From contig NC_084463.1 in NCBI RefSeq assembly GCF_027409185.1, positions 156,166,369 through 156,230,368 of the forward strand: a DNA stretch of 64,000 bases, given 5' to 3'. Position 1 is the stretch's first letter. Each line of letters begins with the position of its first letter. Made by a program: the position numbers and the translations under genes. The notes beneath the pieces are model-generated. The model searched no databases. It was given only the letters and a program-made list of their open reading frames with translations, and was not told the DNA's origin. This document shows positions 1 to 10,800 of this stretch, one piece after another. The stretch is from Cynocephalus volans (lineage: Eukaryota > Chordata > Mammalia > Dermoptera > Cynocephalidae).

Positions 1-894
1 GCCTCCCAGGGGGGCAGCCCGGGCACCCAGCCCCTGGGGCACAACAGGAAGCAGGGCAGGGGCGCATGGGATCCCCGGAAAAGAAGAGAGAGAGAGGCCA
101 CTCAGCAGAGACGGTGGCCACTGTGAGTCTTAGCCCCACCTGGCACTAAAATGGGGCGGGGTGGTTCTCAGGGCCATGAGAACTACTGGCTTCCCACTGA
201 CAGAGAGCCACCAGCTCGGGGTCCAGAGGGCAGGGTGGTAAAAGAGGGGTGACTGTCTTCTCTCCTCAAAGCCTGTGGCTGAGATGACTCAGGTATCCCC
301 AAGAGACCCCAGGGCTTTAACGATCCCCCCAGGAAAATGGAGTCTTGGCCCCACCTGGACCCAGCTCCAGGTCAGGCACAAAGGTGATTCCAACCCAGAT
401 GCAGGCGCCTTGCCCTGTCCTTTCTCCAAGAGAAAGAGAAGGACCTGGCAGGGATTCTCAGCTGAAAAGGGGCTTAGGGGCAAATATTGTCTCATTTATA
501 GACGGGAAATGGAGGTCCTGGGAAGGGAAGAGGCTGTCCTGCCACCCGACATCACTGAGGGGTGGGCAGCAGAATGGAGCCTGGGGGCCAGGCTGTGGGA
601 GTGGTCCAGTCCAGCAGGCACAGGGTAGGGGAGGCTTCTCCCATCCTGTGTTTGCATCCATTGACAACCTTTCCAGGCCAGTGGGGCAGGTCTGGGCCAC
701 CCTGGAAGGTATGAGATTGGAGGAGCCCAGATGGCCTCCTGGCAGCCCAGTGGGTGCCATGGGGTTGGACTTGGACAGGAGGAGTGAATTCTTGCCTGAT
801 CCACAAATCAGCAGAGCCAAGGAGCACAGATGCAGGGGTGGTGGGGAGTAAACGGGGCATCCTCAGAAGCCTGGAGCACCCCAACAACACCACA

Positions 895-1025
895 GACACC
901 CATATGACAGACAAGGAAACTGAGGCCCAGAGATGTGAAGCAACTTGCTCAAAGTCACACAGCTGGTGGTAGGGTGGTTTCTTACCAGGCTAACCCCAGG
1001 AACTATGGCTTAACCACTAAGCAAA
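895..1025 (-). repeat. MIR SINE fragment
   Basis: The core AAGGAAACTGAGGCCCAGAG followed by AGTCACACAGCTGG is the reverse-strand MIR core. Confidence 0.75.
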
Positions 1026-1261
1026 GCTGCCTTCTACCACATGTGAAGCCCCCCTTCCCCCCAGATGAGCTCTTGTGCACTTTGTCCAAGACACCCTCCT
1101 TAGAGCCTCTCTCTTCTGGCTGGTAACACCTCCCCAGGCAGCTCCAACCTGTGAATGAACAAAGCTGTTTCTGGCTCCTATTGATTAAAGATGATGCACA
1201 GAGATGCTCAGCAGACAAGCACTGGCAGCTCAGGGGCGGCTCAGCCTAGCACTCTGGGGCA

Positions 1262-1375
1262 GCCTGTCACTGGATGTCTGTGAGCTCAGCTTCCTCATCT
1301 GCAAAATGGGAATGATAATAGTGCCTACCTCATGAGGTCATCAACGAAATAGAAGCTAAAAGGTGTTGGATGCCT
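1262..1375 (+). repeat. MIR SINE fragment
   Basis: CTTCCTCATCTGCAAAATGG then AATGATAATAGTGCCTACCTC is the MIR core. Confidence 0.75.
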
Positions 1376-2227
1376 CCTGCATATCAGGACTGTGCTGGGA
1401 ACTACATGGGCGTTATTGCTCTTAAAACTCACAGCAACCATGAAATGGGCAAGATCGAGGTAGTCCCATGTCTTTTCTGGCTGCACTCAGTCAAGACAAA
1501 TAGCTGCGATTTAGTGTAGTGTCCAGTCTTGTGTTGTCATCACTTTATTTGGAGCACCTCTGTCCTCAGCCCAGGTTTTCCTGCCCTCTTCCTGCTGGCT
1601 TTCCCTCCTCCCCAGCTGGCTAACTGTGGCTTCTGCTTTTTCCAAGGCTGGGTGATGGGGAGGCAGAAGAGGGGTGGAAACGTGTACTTGGCTGGTTCTG
1701 TTGTTCGCCAGCATCACTCTCCCTGAGGCTGGCAGAGGGTAAGTCGACTTCTCTGCAGGGGGAGTTCATGGATTTAATGGAGACGCCCCCATCACTGGGG
1801 GGTCTCTCTCCTGTGTACCCTTCCACCCCCAAATTCTTCCCTCAATTCAGGAATCTGGCAGGTCCAATATGCAGGACATACCTATGAATTTTTCCCAGTA
1901 GTCTCCTTAAAGCCAGCCTCTCTGTCTTGTCTTAAGGTGAACAAGGACGTATCCCCCTCCTCCCCACACAATGCTCAGATCGTTCTGAATGGCCTCTCCC
2001 AAAATCAGCTCTCGATCCCCACTCCCAACCCTGTGGAGAGGGTGCAAGAGTCATCTAGCAGGTTCTCTGCCACCTGCGGTTTCGAAGTCTCCCTGCACCA
2101 TCTGTGATGTGGGCACAGCTCACTCCAGTATCTGTCCTCAGCTGAAACTTCTGCTTCATCATCTCTAACAAATACATCAGCTTTCGAGGCCCACAGCCTG
2201 TCCTGCTCTGCCACACTGCTATTTCTG

Positions 2228-2345
2228 ACCTTCAGTTTACCAGTCTGCAAAATGGCTGGATAACGCCTACCTTACAGGGCGGTGGTAAGGGTCTTATACA
2301 GGTGACAGCTCTTTGTAAACCGTAAAGGGCTATGCAAACCAGAGG
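2228..2345 (+). repeat. MIR SINE fragment
   Basis: CAGTCTGCAAAATGGCTGGATAA, then GCCTACCTTACAGGGCGG, matches the diverged MIR core and 3' part. Confidence 0.6.
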
Positions 2346-4109
2346 TCATTACTACTACAGCTCATTCAGCAGTTGATAACATTCCTATTATTGATGTCTG
2401 GGTGTTTTCTTTGTCTCTGTTACAGGCGGCTGTTTCCCTGGTGGGTATCTTGTAGACTCCTGCAGGCAGGGGACTGTGGCTTTCCCTCTTTTTCACCTAC
2501 CTGTCCTTGACACCTGCATTAGTGTTTGGGGCATGCTGGCTAATTGATTAGTAAGAAAAAGGTAGTTCTCTCTCTAGGTGGCACAGAGCCAGGGCACAGG
2601 CCAGGTGGCAACTGGGATAGATAGGGCAGATGGGTTAGTCCCTGGCCTCAGGGTGCAGAGGTGCTGGTGGTGGCCTGGGGGGTGGGGGGTGAGAGAGGAG
2701 TTTGCAAGTCTCAGAAACTCTGTGATGCTTTCACACTTGTGATTGCCACTCACTTAAACTGTCTACTGGCAGAAAGCCTATTTTTGTAGGTGTTTTCTCT
2801 TCTCCTGTGGCTCATGAGGTCTCCATTTTATCAAATTTCTCATCACCTGCCCAGGAGAGATGTTGTTAATTATGCATGCGCTCCCTTCTGAGGCTGCTCG
2901 GGCCCCATCTGATCCAAGAGCCCAGGAAGGGTCCAGTTGAGCTGCTGTGGCCCTGGTCCTTCCCGACCCCAGACAGCAGCCCACAAACACAGCCACAAAC
3001 CATCGTGGGTCTCAGATGCGGTTTTCACCTGCCCCTGATGAAAGGACACTGACATGAGCAGAGTGTTGACGTTTCCACCAAGTTAAACGTGTTCCACTTA
3101 AACGCTTCATTCTTTTATTCTAAAACTATGTCCTTCCTACTTCTTTGCTTTAAAATATCCTTTCTAGGAGATGGTGAGAACATGGATGACTTTTTAAATG
3201 AACTTACTTGGGGAAGTGAAGCGTTGGCAGGCTCATTCAGTCCCCGTTTGTTTTTTAATGAGCTGATCTGTGAACGCTGAGCATTTTAGAACTCTCTCTC
3301 CAAGGAGTGAAGTACAAGCACTGATCCCCTGCCTATGACAAAGCTGAGAGTCAAACCCAGAAGTCTATGAATTCCATAAAGTCAGCACTCTTCCTCCTTG
3401 GAGATGGGAGTCCGGGATCTATGCCAGTTCTGCCTCTGGGGTGCTGTGTGACCATCAGGGAGACACTCACCCTCTCTGAACCTCTCATCTCAAGAGCACA
3501 GCTAATCCACACCTTCCTCTCCCTTAGGATGAGATGAGGGCTACCAATTTCATTATTCACACCTCAAGAAGCCAAAGCCCTGTGGGCAGGGCAGGTCCTC
3601 CTCAGCCCAGACTCTCCATTTGTCTCTCTCATCCCATTTTCGTGGACTCCCAGGCCAGGCAATCTTTAGTAGTGTCCTCAGCAGCTGTCTAGTTTTCCCA
3701 CATATGTCTGGAGGGAGGGAAAAGACCAATACGTGCAGAAGGAGAAAGAGATGGAAGAAGAAAGAAAGAGCAAAGAAAAGGAGTGTGGTAGAGGGAGGGA
3801 GGGCAGGAGCAGAGGAGAGCAGCCTCTGAGGACCCGTTTCAAGGCCACGTCCTCCCTGAAGACATCCTTGACTTCCACAGTCTCTCTCCTAGCAGTGGCC
3901 CCTCTGCACTGCAAGACCTTGATGGCAGGACAACCGGCCTGCACTCATCGTATCCTGGCCCCTGTGCTTAGGGCTCATAGCAAATGCTCAATAACCGTTC
4001 GTTGGACTGAACTGCAAATCTCTCCTGCTCCTCCCACTAGACTCTAGGCTCTTTGAAGGCAGGGACTCGGTGTTTCATCCCTTTCTATGTATTCATTTAT
4101 GGAGGGTGT

Positions 4110-4320
4110 AAGGGTCAGGAGAAGGTAGGTTATGCTGCTGTAACAAATAGCTCAGTGGCTTCAGACAACAAAGGTTGATTTCTTCCTTGTGTTTCATGAC
4201 CCCTGGGGGCTTTGCTCACTCGGAGACCCAGGCAGATAGAGCAGCCTGTGTCTGGAACATTGCTAGCCACTGTGACATAGAGAAAAAGAGCTCTGCAGTG
4301 CTGTGCACTGATCACTAAAT
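4110..4320 (-). repeat. Possible old LTR/MaLR-like fragment
   Basis: GCTGCTGTAACAAATAGCTCAGTGGCTTCAGACAACAAAGG has the look of the end of an antisense ancient MaLR-type LTR. The family is not assignable by eye. Confidence 0.4.
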
Positions 4321-4482
4321 GCTTCCACTCAGAAGCTGTGTATCTACTTCCACTTGCATTTATTTAACCAAACAAGCTCCATGGCTACACCAAACTTGAA
4401 GGCACACAGAATGTTAAGAGCTGGAACAATGGACAAATAACAGTGTGACTGCCACTGGAAGCAACAGCAGGGGACAAATGCG

Positions 4483-4695
4483 GGCTTTGCAGATGGACAA
4501 ACTTGAACTTGAATCCTCACCTTGCTGTTTGCTAACCGCATCACCTTAAGCAGGTCCCTTCACCGCTCTGAGCCTTGGCTGTCACATCCATAAATTTAAC
4601 TTTGAGGAATTAGCAAAGGATCATTGTGAGGATAAGAAATAACATATCTGAAGGTCCTAGAAAAGAGTAAGTCCTCAAAAAATACTTACTATAAA
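4483..4695 (+). repeat. MIR SINE, long copy
   Basis: Ordered matches to MIR: ACTTGAATCCTCACCTTGCTGT, AGCAGGTCCCTTCACCGCTCTGAGCC, then the A/T-rich 3' part GTGAGGATAAGAAATAACAT. Confidence 0.7.
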
Positions 4696-5087
4696 CGCTT
4701 GTTAACCTGGCACCAGCACTGAAACAGTGTAGGGTTCAATTGCTATGAATTGGTTTAGAAAGCTCCAGAGAGATGAGCGATGAGGGAGGATCATTAGCAA
4801 CATCATTTTGAAACCATAACCCTAAAAGTGAACCCCAACACACCCACGGCATGCTGCCAATTTCCAAGTACTTTCTTATCCATTTTTGCATTTGATCCTT
4901 AATGATAAAACTCTGGGGCAAGATGAGCAGCCATCGTAATCCTTATTTTATTGAAATGTAGAGTAGTAGCTCAGTGCAGTTTCACCTCTTGCCCAAAACC
5001 ACAGCAAATAAGCAATGTAAACAATATTTGATGCAGTAGCTAAAATTGATTGAGCATTTACTATGTGCAAGGCACTGTTCTAAGAAT

Positions 5088-5634
5088 GGGGTTGGCAAAC
5101 TTCAGCCCACAGATCAGATCTGGCCCACCACTTGTTTTTGCAAATAAAGTGTGATTGGAACACAGCCATGCCCACCTGTGCATATATTACCTATGTCTGC
5201 TTTATGCTACAACGGAAGAGTCACCCACAGCCGGCCCCCCATAACTGCAAGTTCCGCATCCTCGGACTCAACCGACTGCAGATTGAAAATATTCTAAAAA
5301 AAAAAATAGAAAATAACAATACAACAATAAAAGCAATAGAAATTTTAAAAATACAGTACAACTACTAGTTACGTAGCATTTACATTGTATTAGGTATTAT
5401 AAGTAATCTAGAGTATATTTAAGTTTAAAGCATATGGAAGGATGTACATAGGTTTATGCAAATACTACTCTATTTTATATAGGGAACTTGATCATCCACA
5501 GATTTTAGTATCTGCAGGGGGTCCTGGAGCCCGTTCTGCAAGGAAGGACACAGAGGGACAGCTGTGGTCACAACAGAAGCCATATGGCCCCACAAAGCCT
5601 TTTTCTCCACAGAGAAATTTGCCAACCCTGCGGG
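5088..5634 (+). mobile_element. hAT-Charlie-like DNA transposon with terminal inverted repeats
   Basis: The left end GGGGTTGGCAAACTTCAGCCC is mirrored by AATTTGCCAACCCTGC at the right end, giving a terminal inverted repeat of about 12 bp. The internal sequence TTTTTGCAAATAAAGTGTGATTGGAACACAGCC is typical of a common non-autonomous mammalian hAT element. It is split by a second transposon. Confidence 0.6.
5224..5570 (-). mobile_element. TcMar-Tigger-like DNA transposon nested in the hAT element
   Basis: The left part CATAACTGCAAGTTCCGCATCCTC and right part TTTAGTATCTGCAGGGGGTCCTGGAGCC resemble the ends of a Tigger/MER-type mariner element. The right end reads GAGGGACAGCTG. It interrupts the otherwise continuous hAT sequence. 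The family call is from memory. Confidence 0.5.
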
Positions 5635-6714
5635 TTAGTGTTCACGCCTGCTAATAATCATTTTGCTGTGAGTTCATGGAAATGAGAGCCCCTCTGAGTC
5701 GGCGCTATCAGGAAAGTCACAGCATAACCCCTGTGGAGATCATTCTTGACATCACATGTTGGTCACGCCTCCCAGGCTGGAGGGAGCCGTGGTAGTGAGC
5801 CCTTCAAAACGTCTAATGATTTCCACTACCCACTAAATGCCAGCAGGTTTTTACCCTGTGTTTCCCCAACCATTTCCTTGGAGGTGCCTCTAGTCTCTGT
5901 AAACCTTGCTTAACAGCCTGTGTGTGCTCTTTCCTCTGTTTCTCTACAGCAGGCCCAATACTGTCCCTCATCCACTTTGTCCACCCATATAAGTCAAATC
6001 CTTACAAAACAAATGGCTCAGAGGCTCCCTGGGGGACATCCATGTTGTAAGCACGGTCACCCCATGTTAGGTCAGCAAGACAAACAGAAGAAAGGACTCT
6101 GAGCCAAATGTTTTTATGCAAGGGAGTTTAATCCAGCAAACCTGGAGGAGAAACTGAAAGATCAGGGTTCCACCCCCATACAGACTAGCAGAGGCTTTAT
6201 AGGGTTTGAATTTGGGAAGGAGAGGGTTTGGGGGAAAAGCTTAAGTTCTGAGGGGTTGGAAAGCTATTCTGAGCACTAACAGCTTTGTGGTTTTTCCGTT
6301 TTTTACAAGATCCTGTTTTGTACCAGATGTTCTTATCAAAATGCACCAGCCTTGAGGGAAAGGCAGGAGGTAGGGGACAGAGTGAGGGAGTAGTCAGCAT
6401 GGCTGTGCTCATGTTAAGCTGACTGTGAGGCCTAATACCCCAGAGCAGTGAGACTGAGCCCTCATCAGCTGAGAGTCTCTGCAGAACTCTCAGAGAATTT
6501 GCTGCACATTCTGCGAGCTGGCTCTCTCCTGATGAGCATGTACAGTAACTCTCAGAGCATGGGGGAAAATGCACCTTAGCTGTTCATTGTAAGTAACTGG
6601 TTCATATATACTGTATTTAAGAAAATATTTCAGGCAAATAGTATTCAAACAAATGGCTTTTATCGAGTCACGTACGTTGTTCAATCTAATTCACACCAAA
6701 CCCTACCAGACTGG

Positions 6715-6850
6715 TACCTGTGTTATTATCCTCACTCCACAGGTAAGGAAACTGAGGCAGGGGAGGTGACCATTTTGCACCCAAGTCTCACAGTAACTAG
6801 AGGGGCCAGGATTCTAGTACCAGCTTCTGTCTCAGAGCCATGAACCGCTG
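6715..6850 (-). repeat. MIR SINE fragment
   Basis: TTATTATCCTCACTCCACAGGTAAGGAAACTGAGGCAG is the reverse MIR core. Confidence 0.7.
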
Positions 6851-7197
6851 AACTCTTCACCCACTAATACCAACAAGAACAGTAACTGTTTTTAAGTTAA
6901 TTGTGTGATGTAGCAGATTCATCATTGCGTGATGTCCTAGTAAACTCATCTCCTGATGCCTGGGTAATGGGTGGTTTTTCCCCAAAGTGTTTGCCCAGGC
7001 AGCCACACCTAAAGCTTCCATAATCCATAACTATCTTGGCTATATTAATGTCAATATGTGGGTGGCCAAATGGAAAGCCTCCCAAAGCAGGAAATTACCC
7101 AGGGGAATTATTTGCAAAAACTCAATAGCCGTGAGCTGAGAGGCAGGAAGTGGCAGGTGAGTCCTGGTCTAGGGGCGAAGAAATGAGCACACTGGCT

Positions 7198-7480
7198 AAG
7201 CTCCACCTTGCACTAGCTGTGTGGCCTTGGGCAAGTTATTTGCCCTCTCTGGGGAATGGATGATGTTTAAATATATGCTCCTCCTAAAGATCCTTTCCAC
7301 ATAATATAGCAGGGGATTAAGAGCGGGGCCTCTGGGATCAGAGATCCGAATTCAAGTCTCAGCCTTACTCCTCCTCGAGGCCCTTGATCTCGAACTTCCT
7401 TTGTTTCTCTGGGTCTCAGCTGCACCAACTATAATCAAAGATTTTGGTACCATCCTCACAGGGCTGCAGTAAGAAAGGAC
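7198..7480 (+). repeat. One or two MIR fragments just upstream of the MS4A15 start exon
   Basis: CTGTGTGGCCTTGGGCAAGTTATTTGCCCTCTC (7220-7250) and a second copy starting GATTAAGAGCGGGGCCTCTGG with GGTCTCAGCTGC...CTCACAGGGCTGCAGTAAG (7316-7475). Confidence 0.65.
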
Positions 7481-7586
7481 AGGTGGACACATTGTTTATA
7501 AACAAACAAGCTTCTTGTAGATGCATAATCATCATCATCCTTGTTATTTTCTCCCGAGCCTTTGTTTCCCAGGCACTCCAAGCACG

Positions 7587-7811
7587 ATGTCCGCAGGTCC
7601 TGCCAGCAATGGGGTGTTTGTTGTCATCCCGCCCAGCAATGCCAGCGGCCTCCGCCCACCTCCAGCCATTCTGCCCACCTCCATGTGCCAGCCTCCGGGG
7701 ATCATGCAGTTCGAGGAGCCACCGCTGGGGTTGCAGACACCAAGAGCCACCCAGGCACCCGACCTGCGGCCCATGGAGACATTCCTGACAGGAGAGCCCA
7801 AAGCTTTAGGG
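7587..7811 (+). CDS. MS4A15: MS4A15 coding exon 1
   Basis: The exon starts at 7573 after a pyrimidine-rich acceptor (AG 7571-7572). The coding part is 75 codons from ATG 7587 to GGG 7809-7811, followed by donor GTAAGG. It encodes the proline-rich N-terminal cytoplasmic domain ending TGEPKALG. Any upstream non-coding exon is not recognisable. Confidence 0.95.
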
Positions 7812-10800
7812 GTAAGGACAGCAGCCTCCCCGCACGATCTGAAGCAAAGTTACTAAGCAGGTAGGGAGCACCCCGGCATCAGCACTCAGGCACACCTTGG
7901 AGAAGCGCAGCCAGCAGCCGACAAATATTTAGTGAGGACTCAAGGATTCAGCCGTGCACCAGATAGACAAGGACCCTTCCCCCAGGGAGCTCACAGAGAG
8001 TAAACCAGCAAACAAATGACTAAGATAACTCCAAAGAGGGTAACAAGGTGGAAAATAATGGATGGGGGAGAGGCAATGCTAGCAAAGGTGGACAGAAATT
8101 CTCTCTGGGGAGATGACATTCAAGCTAACATGCCTAGATCCTAGGTTAAAGCCAGTCCAGGGAAGATCTGGGGGGAGGGGCTCACCAGGTAGAGGGAACA
8201 GCAAGTGCAAAGGACTGGAGGTGGGAATGAGTGCAGCTTGTTCAAGGAAGAACCAGAAGGTCCACGTGGCTGGTATGCAATGAGCAAGGGAAGGAGGGAG
8301 GTGAGATGCTGAAGTGGTAGGTGGGGGCCAGCTCCTGTAGGACCGTCAGCCCATGAAAGATGGCCTCTAAGCTCTCTTCCAATCTCAGCTGGCCTTGAGA
8401 TAGCGGTCTCTGGAAGGGAATAAAATACCAGATAGACAGATAGACAGACAGATAGATAGATAGACTCAGGTGCAATTGACGAGTAGGCTAGGATTTTTCC
8501 TAGTTGTGTCTGATTAAGTTCTCCTCACCCGCCAGTAGGATAGATAATATGGTGATTATTAGAACTAGGTTTAAATTAATTAATGATGAGACCTGAAATA
8601 TAATTGAAATTGGTGCTAGTTTTTATCATGTTGATAGGATCATGCCTGATATGAGTGGAATTCCTTGTGTTACTTCTGGGACTCAGAAATGGAATGAGGA
8701 GAGTCCAAACTTTATAATTAGTGCCATAGTAATTATTAGGGATGTCACTGGGTTAGGAATTTTTGTAACTGTTCATTGTCTGGAATATAATATATTAATG
8801 ATGATGGCTATTACTAACAGTATAAATGTGGTTGCTTGTGCTAGGAAATATTTAGCAGCTGCTTTAGAAGTGAGTAGACACATACGTGTGTGTGTCCTCT
8901 TAAAGAGAAAACTCTGAACAAGCTAAATTTAACAGAGTTTATTTGAACAAAGAACGATTCACGATTCAGGCAGCACTCAGAACCAGAAGAGGTTCAGAGA
9001 GCTCCAGCCAGCAGTGTGAGCAGCAAGCTTTTATAAGGCAGACAGGGAAGCAGAGAAATCACCTGATTGGCTACAGCCAGGTGTCTGCCCTAATTGGGCC
9101 TGGTGTGAGGAGGCGTTTGCCTTATTTGGGCATGGTCTGATTGGTTGGCTGCCTGTGATTGGCTGAAGCATGGCTGTTTGTGATTGGCTGAAACCCAGCT
9201 ATCTGTCACAAAAAAATATACTCCTGATTTAAGTTTTGGTTTGTTTATGTACTAAGTTTGGTTGCAGTTTGTTAACATAGAAACTGAAAGAGACAGTCTG
9301 GGTCTAATGGCCTCCTGCTGATTTAATTTTATACATACCTATATATATATATACATATTCTTCAGTTTGTCCCTTAGCCTCAGTTTCTCCAAGTAAGAGA
9401 TGAAAACAGCTAAGCAGTGGTGGTGATGATGATGGTGGTGCTGATGACAACAGCTCCTATTTATTAAGTGCTTCCAAGAGGGGCATCCATTGTGCCAAGG
9501 ACTTTGCGTGCACTGCCTCGTTAGATTCTTAGCACCACCTTGTGAGACAGGGATCCTAGTTCCATTGGACAGATCAGGGAACTGAGGTTTGTCAAGGCTA
9601 AGCCACTTGCCCAAGCCCACGCAAGTGGTAAGTGGCATCCTGTCACCAAAGATGGCATGAATGAAAAGCTCTGCTCCTAACCCCACTGTTCAGCAGCATC
9701 TAGGACTTCTGGCTCAAACACGCTGGAGTTTAGAATCCTACCCTAAAAGTGTCACCAAGTCCACAGGTGCAGGAAGGGGCTGGAGACAGTGAACAGAGAT
9801 GGGGTCATCAACGGCTGGAATTCTGAAACCGCAGAGCAAACCCCGGAACCAATGCCCTCCCCACAAAGGAATTTAATGAGACAAATATAAATTGTTGAAA
9901 AACATAAAAAGTGGAACATACAATTAGGTGTTAAGGAGTGTCACCCAGTGAGAAGGACACCAGCTTTAGAGTCAGCTGGCCTGCCACTTCACATCTGGGA
10001 GACGTCAGATAAGCTACTGAACATCACTGAGCCTCAATTTCCTTATCCACAAAATTAGGATAATCACACCTACCTCATCACATTAGGATTAGCTAAGGTC
10101 ACATATAGACAGACATGCAATAAGGGGCAGCTGATGTCATTGCAGTAGCTGTGGCAGTCTAGCAGCAAGGGTAAAGCTGGGATGCCATGCCACATCAGGA
10201 AGTTGAAGAGGTGAAGACACGCCCATACCTATCCAAATTCTTGGCACTCGTGTTAGAAAGTGATCTATATCCACATGACCCAAGAATACAACCCTAGTTG
10301 TCCTCAGTCAGAACCGCCCATCAATGGACCGTGCTGGTCTGGGTGGTGGCGAGCACTGGTCACTGCAGGAGTGTGCATGGAGGTCACCGAGCTGGAAGGG
10401 GCTCCTGAACTTGGCAGAGGCTGGATTCAGGGCCTTGAACATCTCTGTCCACTCATTCCCAGAATTCAATAGTTACCGAAAACAATGGGCAGCAATGTGG
10501 CAGAACTTACCAGAAGCCCACGTGTCCCCGCCCTTGGGAAAACCATCCCACTTCTGGGAATGGATCGGGGGATGCTGGTAAACCAAGGCTTTAAAACCAA
10601 ATTAAAAACCCAAGTCAGATTTCACAGGGTGGGAGGCGGCCCCAGCGCAGCGCTGGAATGAGAAGACGCTCGGGGACGCGTTCCCCGCAGGCTGCAGCGG
10701 GCGCGGCGCTCAGCGCAGACAACGTTGTCGGTCACCGAGCTGAGGCCTGGGAACTCCAGGCAGCAGCACCGAGCGGTGCCCGAGAACCGCAGGCGGGAGC

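Larger units (their letters stand above)
1..7572. other. Non-coding region upstream of MS4A15
   Basis: No coding exon or promoter is recognisable. Contents are MIR fragments, a possible LTR fragment near 4110-4320, and the nested DNA transposons at 5088-5634. Stretches 1-890, 1480-2225, 2350-4100 and 5640-6700 show nothing I can name. Any 5' non-coding exon of MS4A15 would lie here. Confidence 0.6.

Noticed and set aside
275-914. Overlapping ORFs of 100-170 codons in the first kilobase, considered as tail exons of an upstream MS4A gene
   Set aside because: No MS4A motifs, no PPxY tail and no consistent splice sites. MIR sequence begins within the block.
7521-7586. Upstream ATG at 7521 as MS4A15 start
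   Set aside because: It lies before the splice acceptor at 7571-7572, in intron sequence. The conserved N-terminus begins at 7587.
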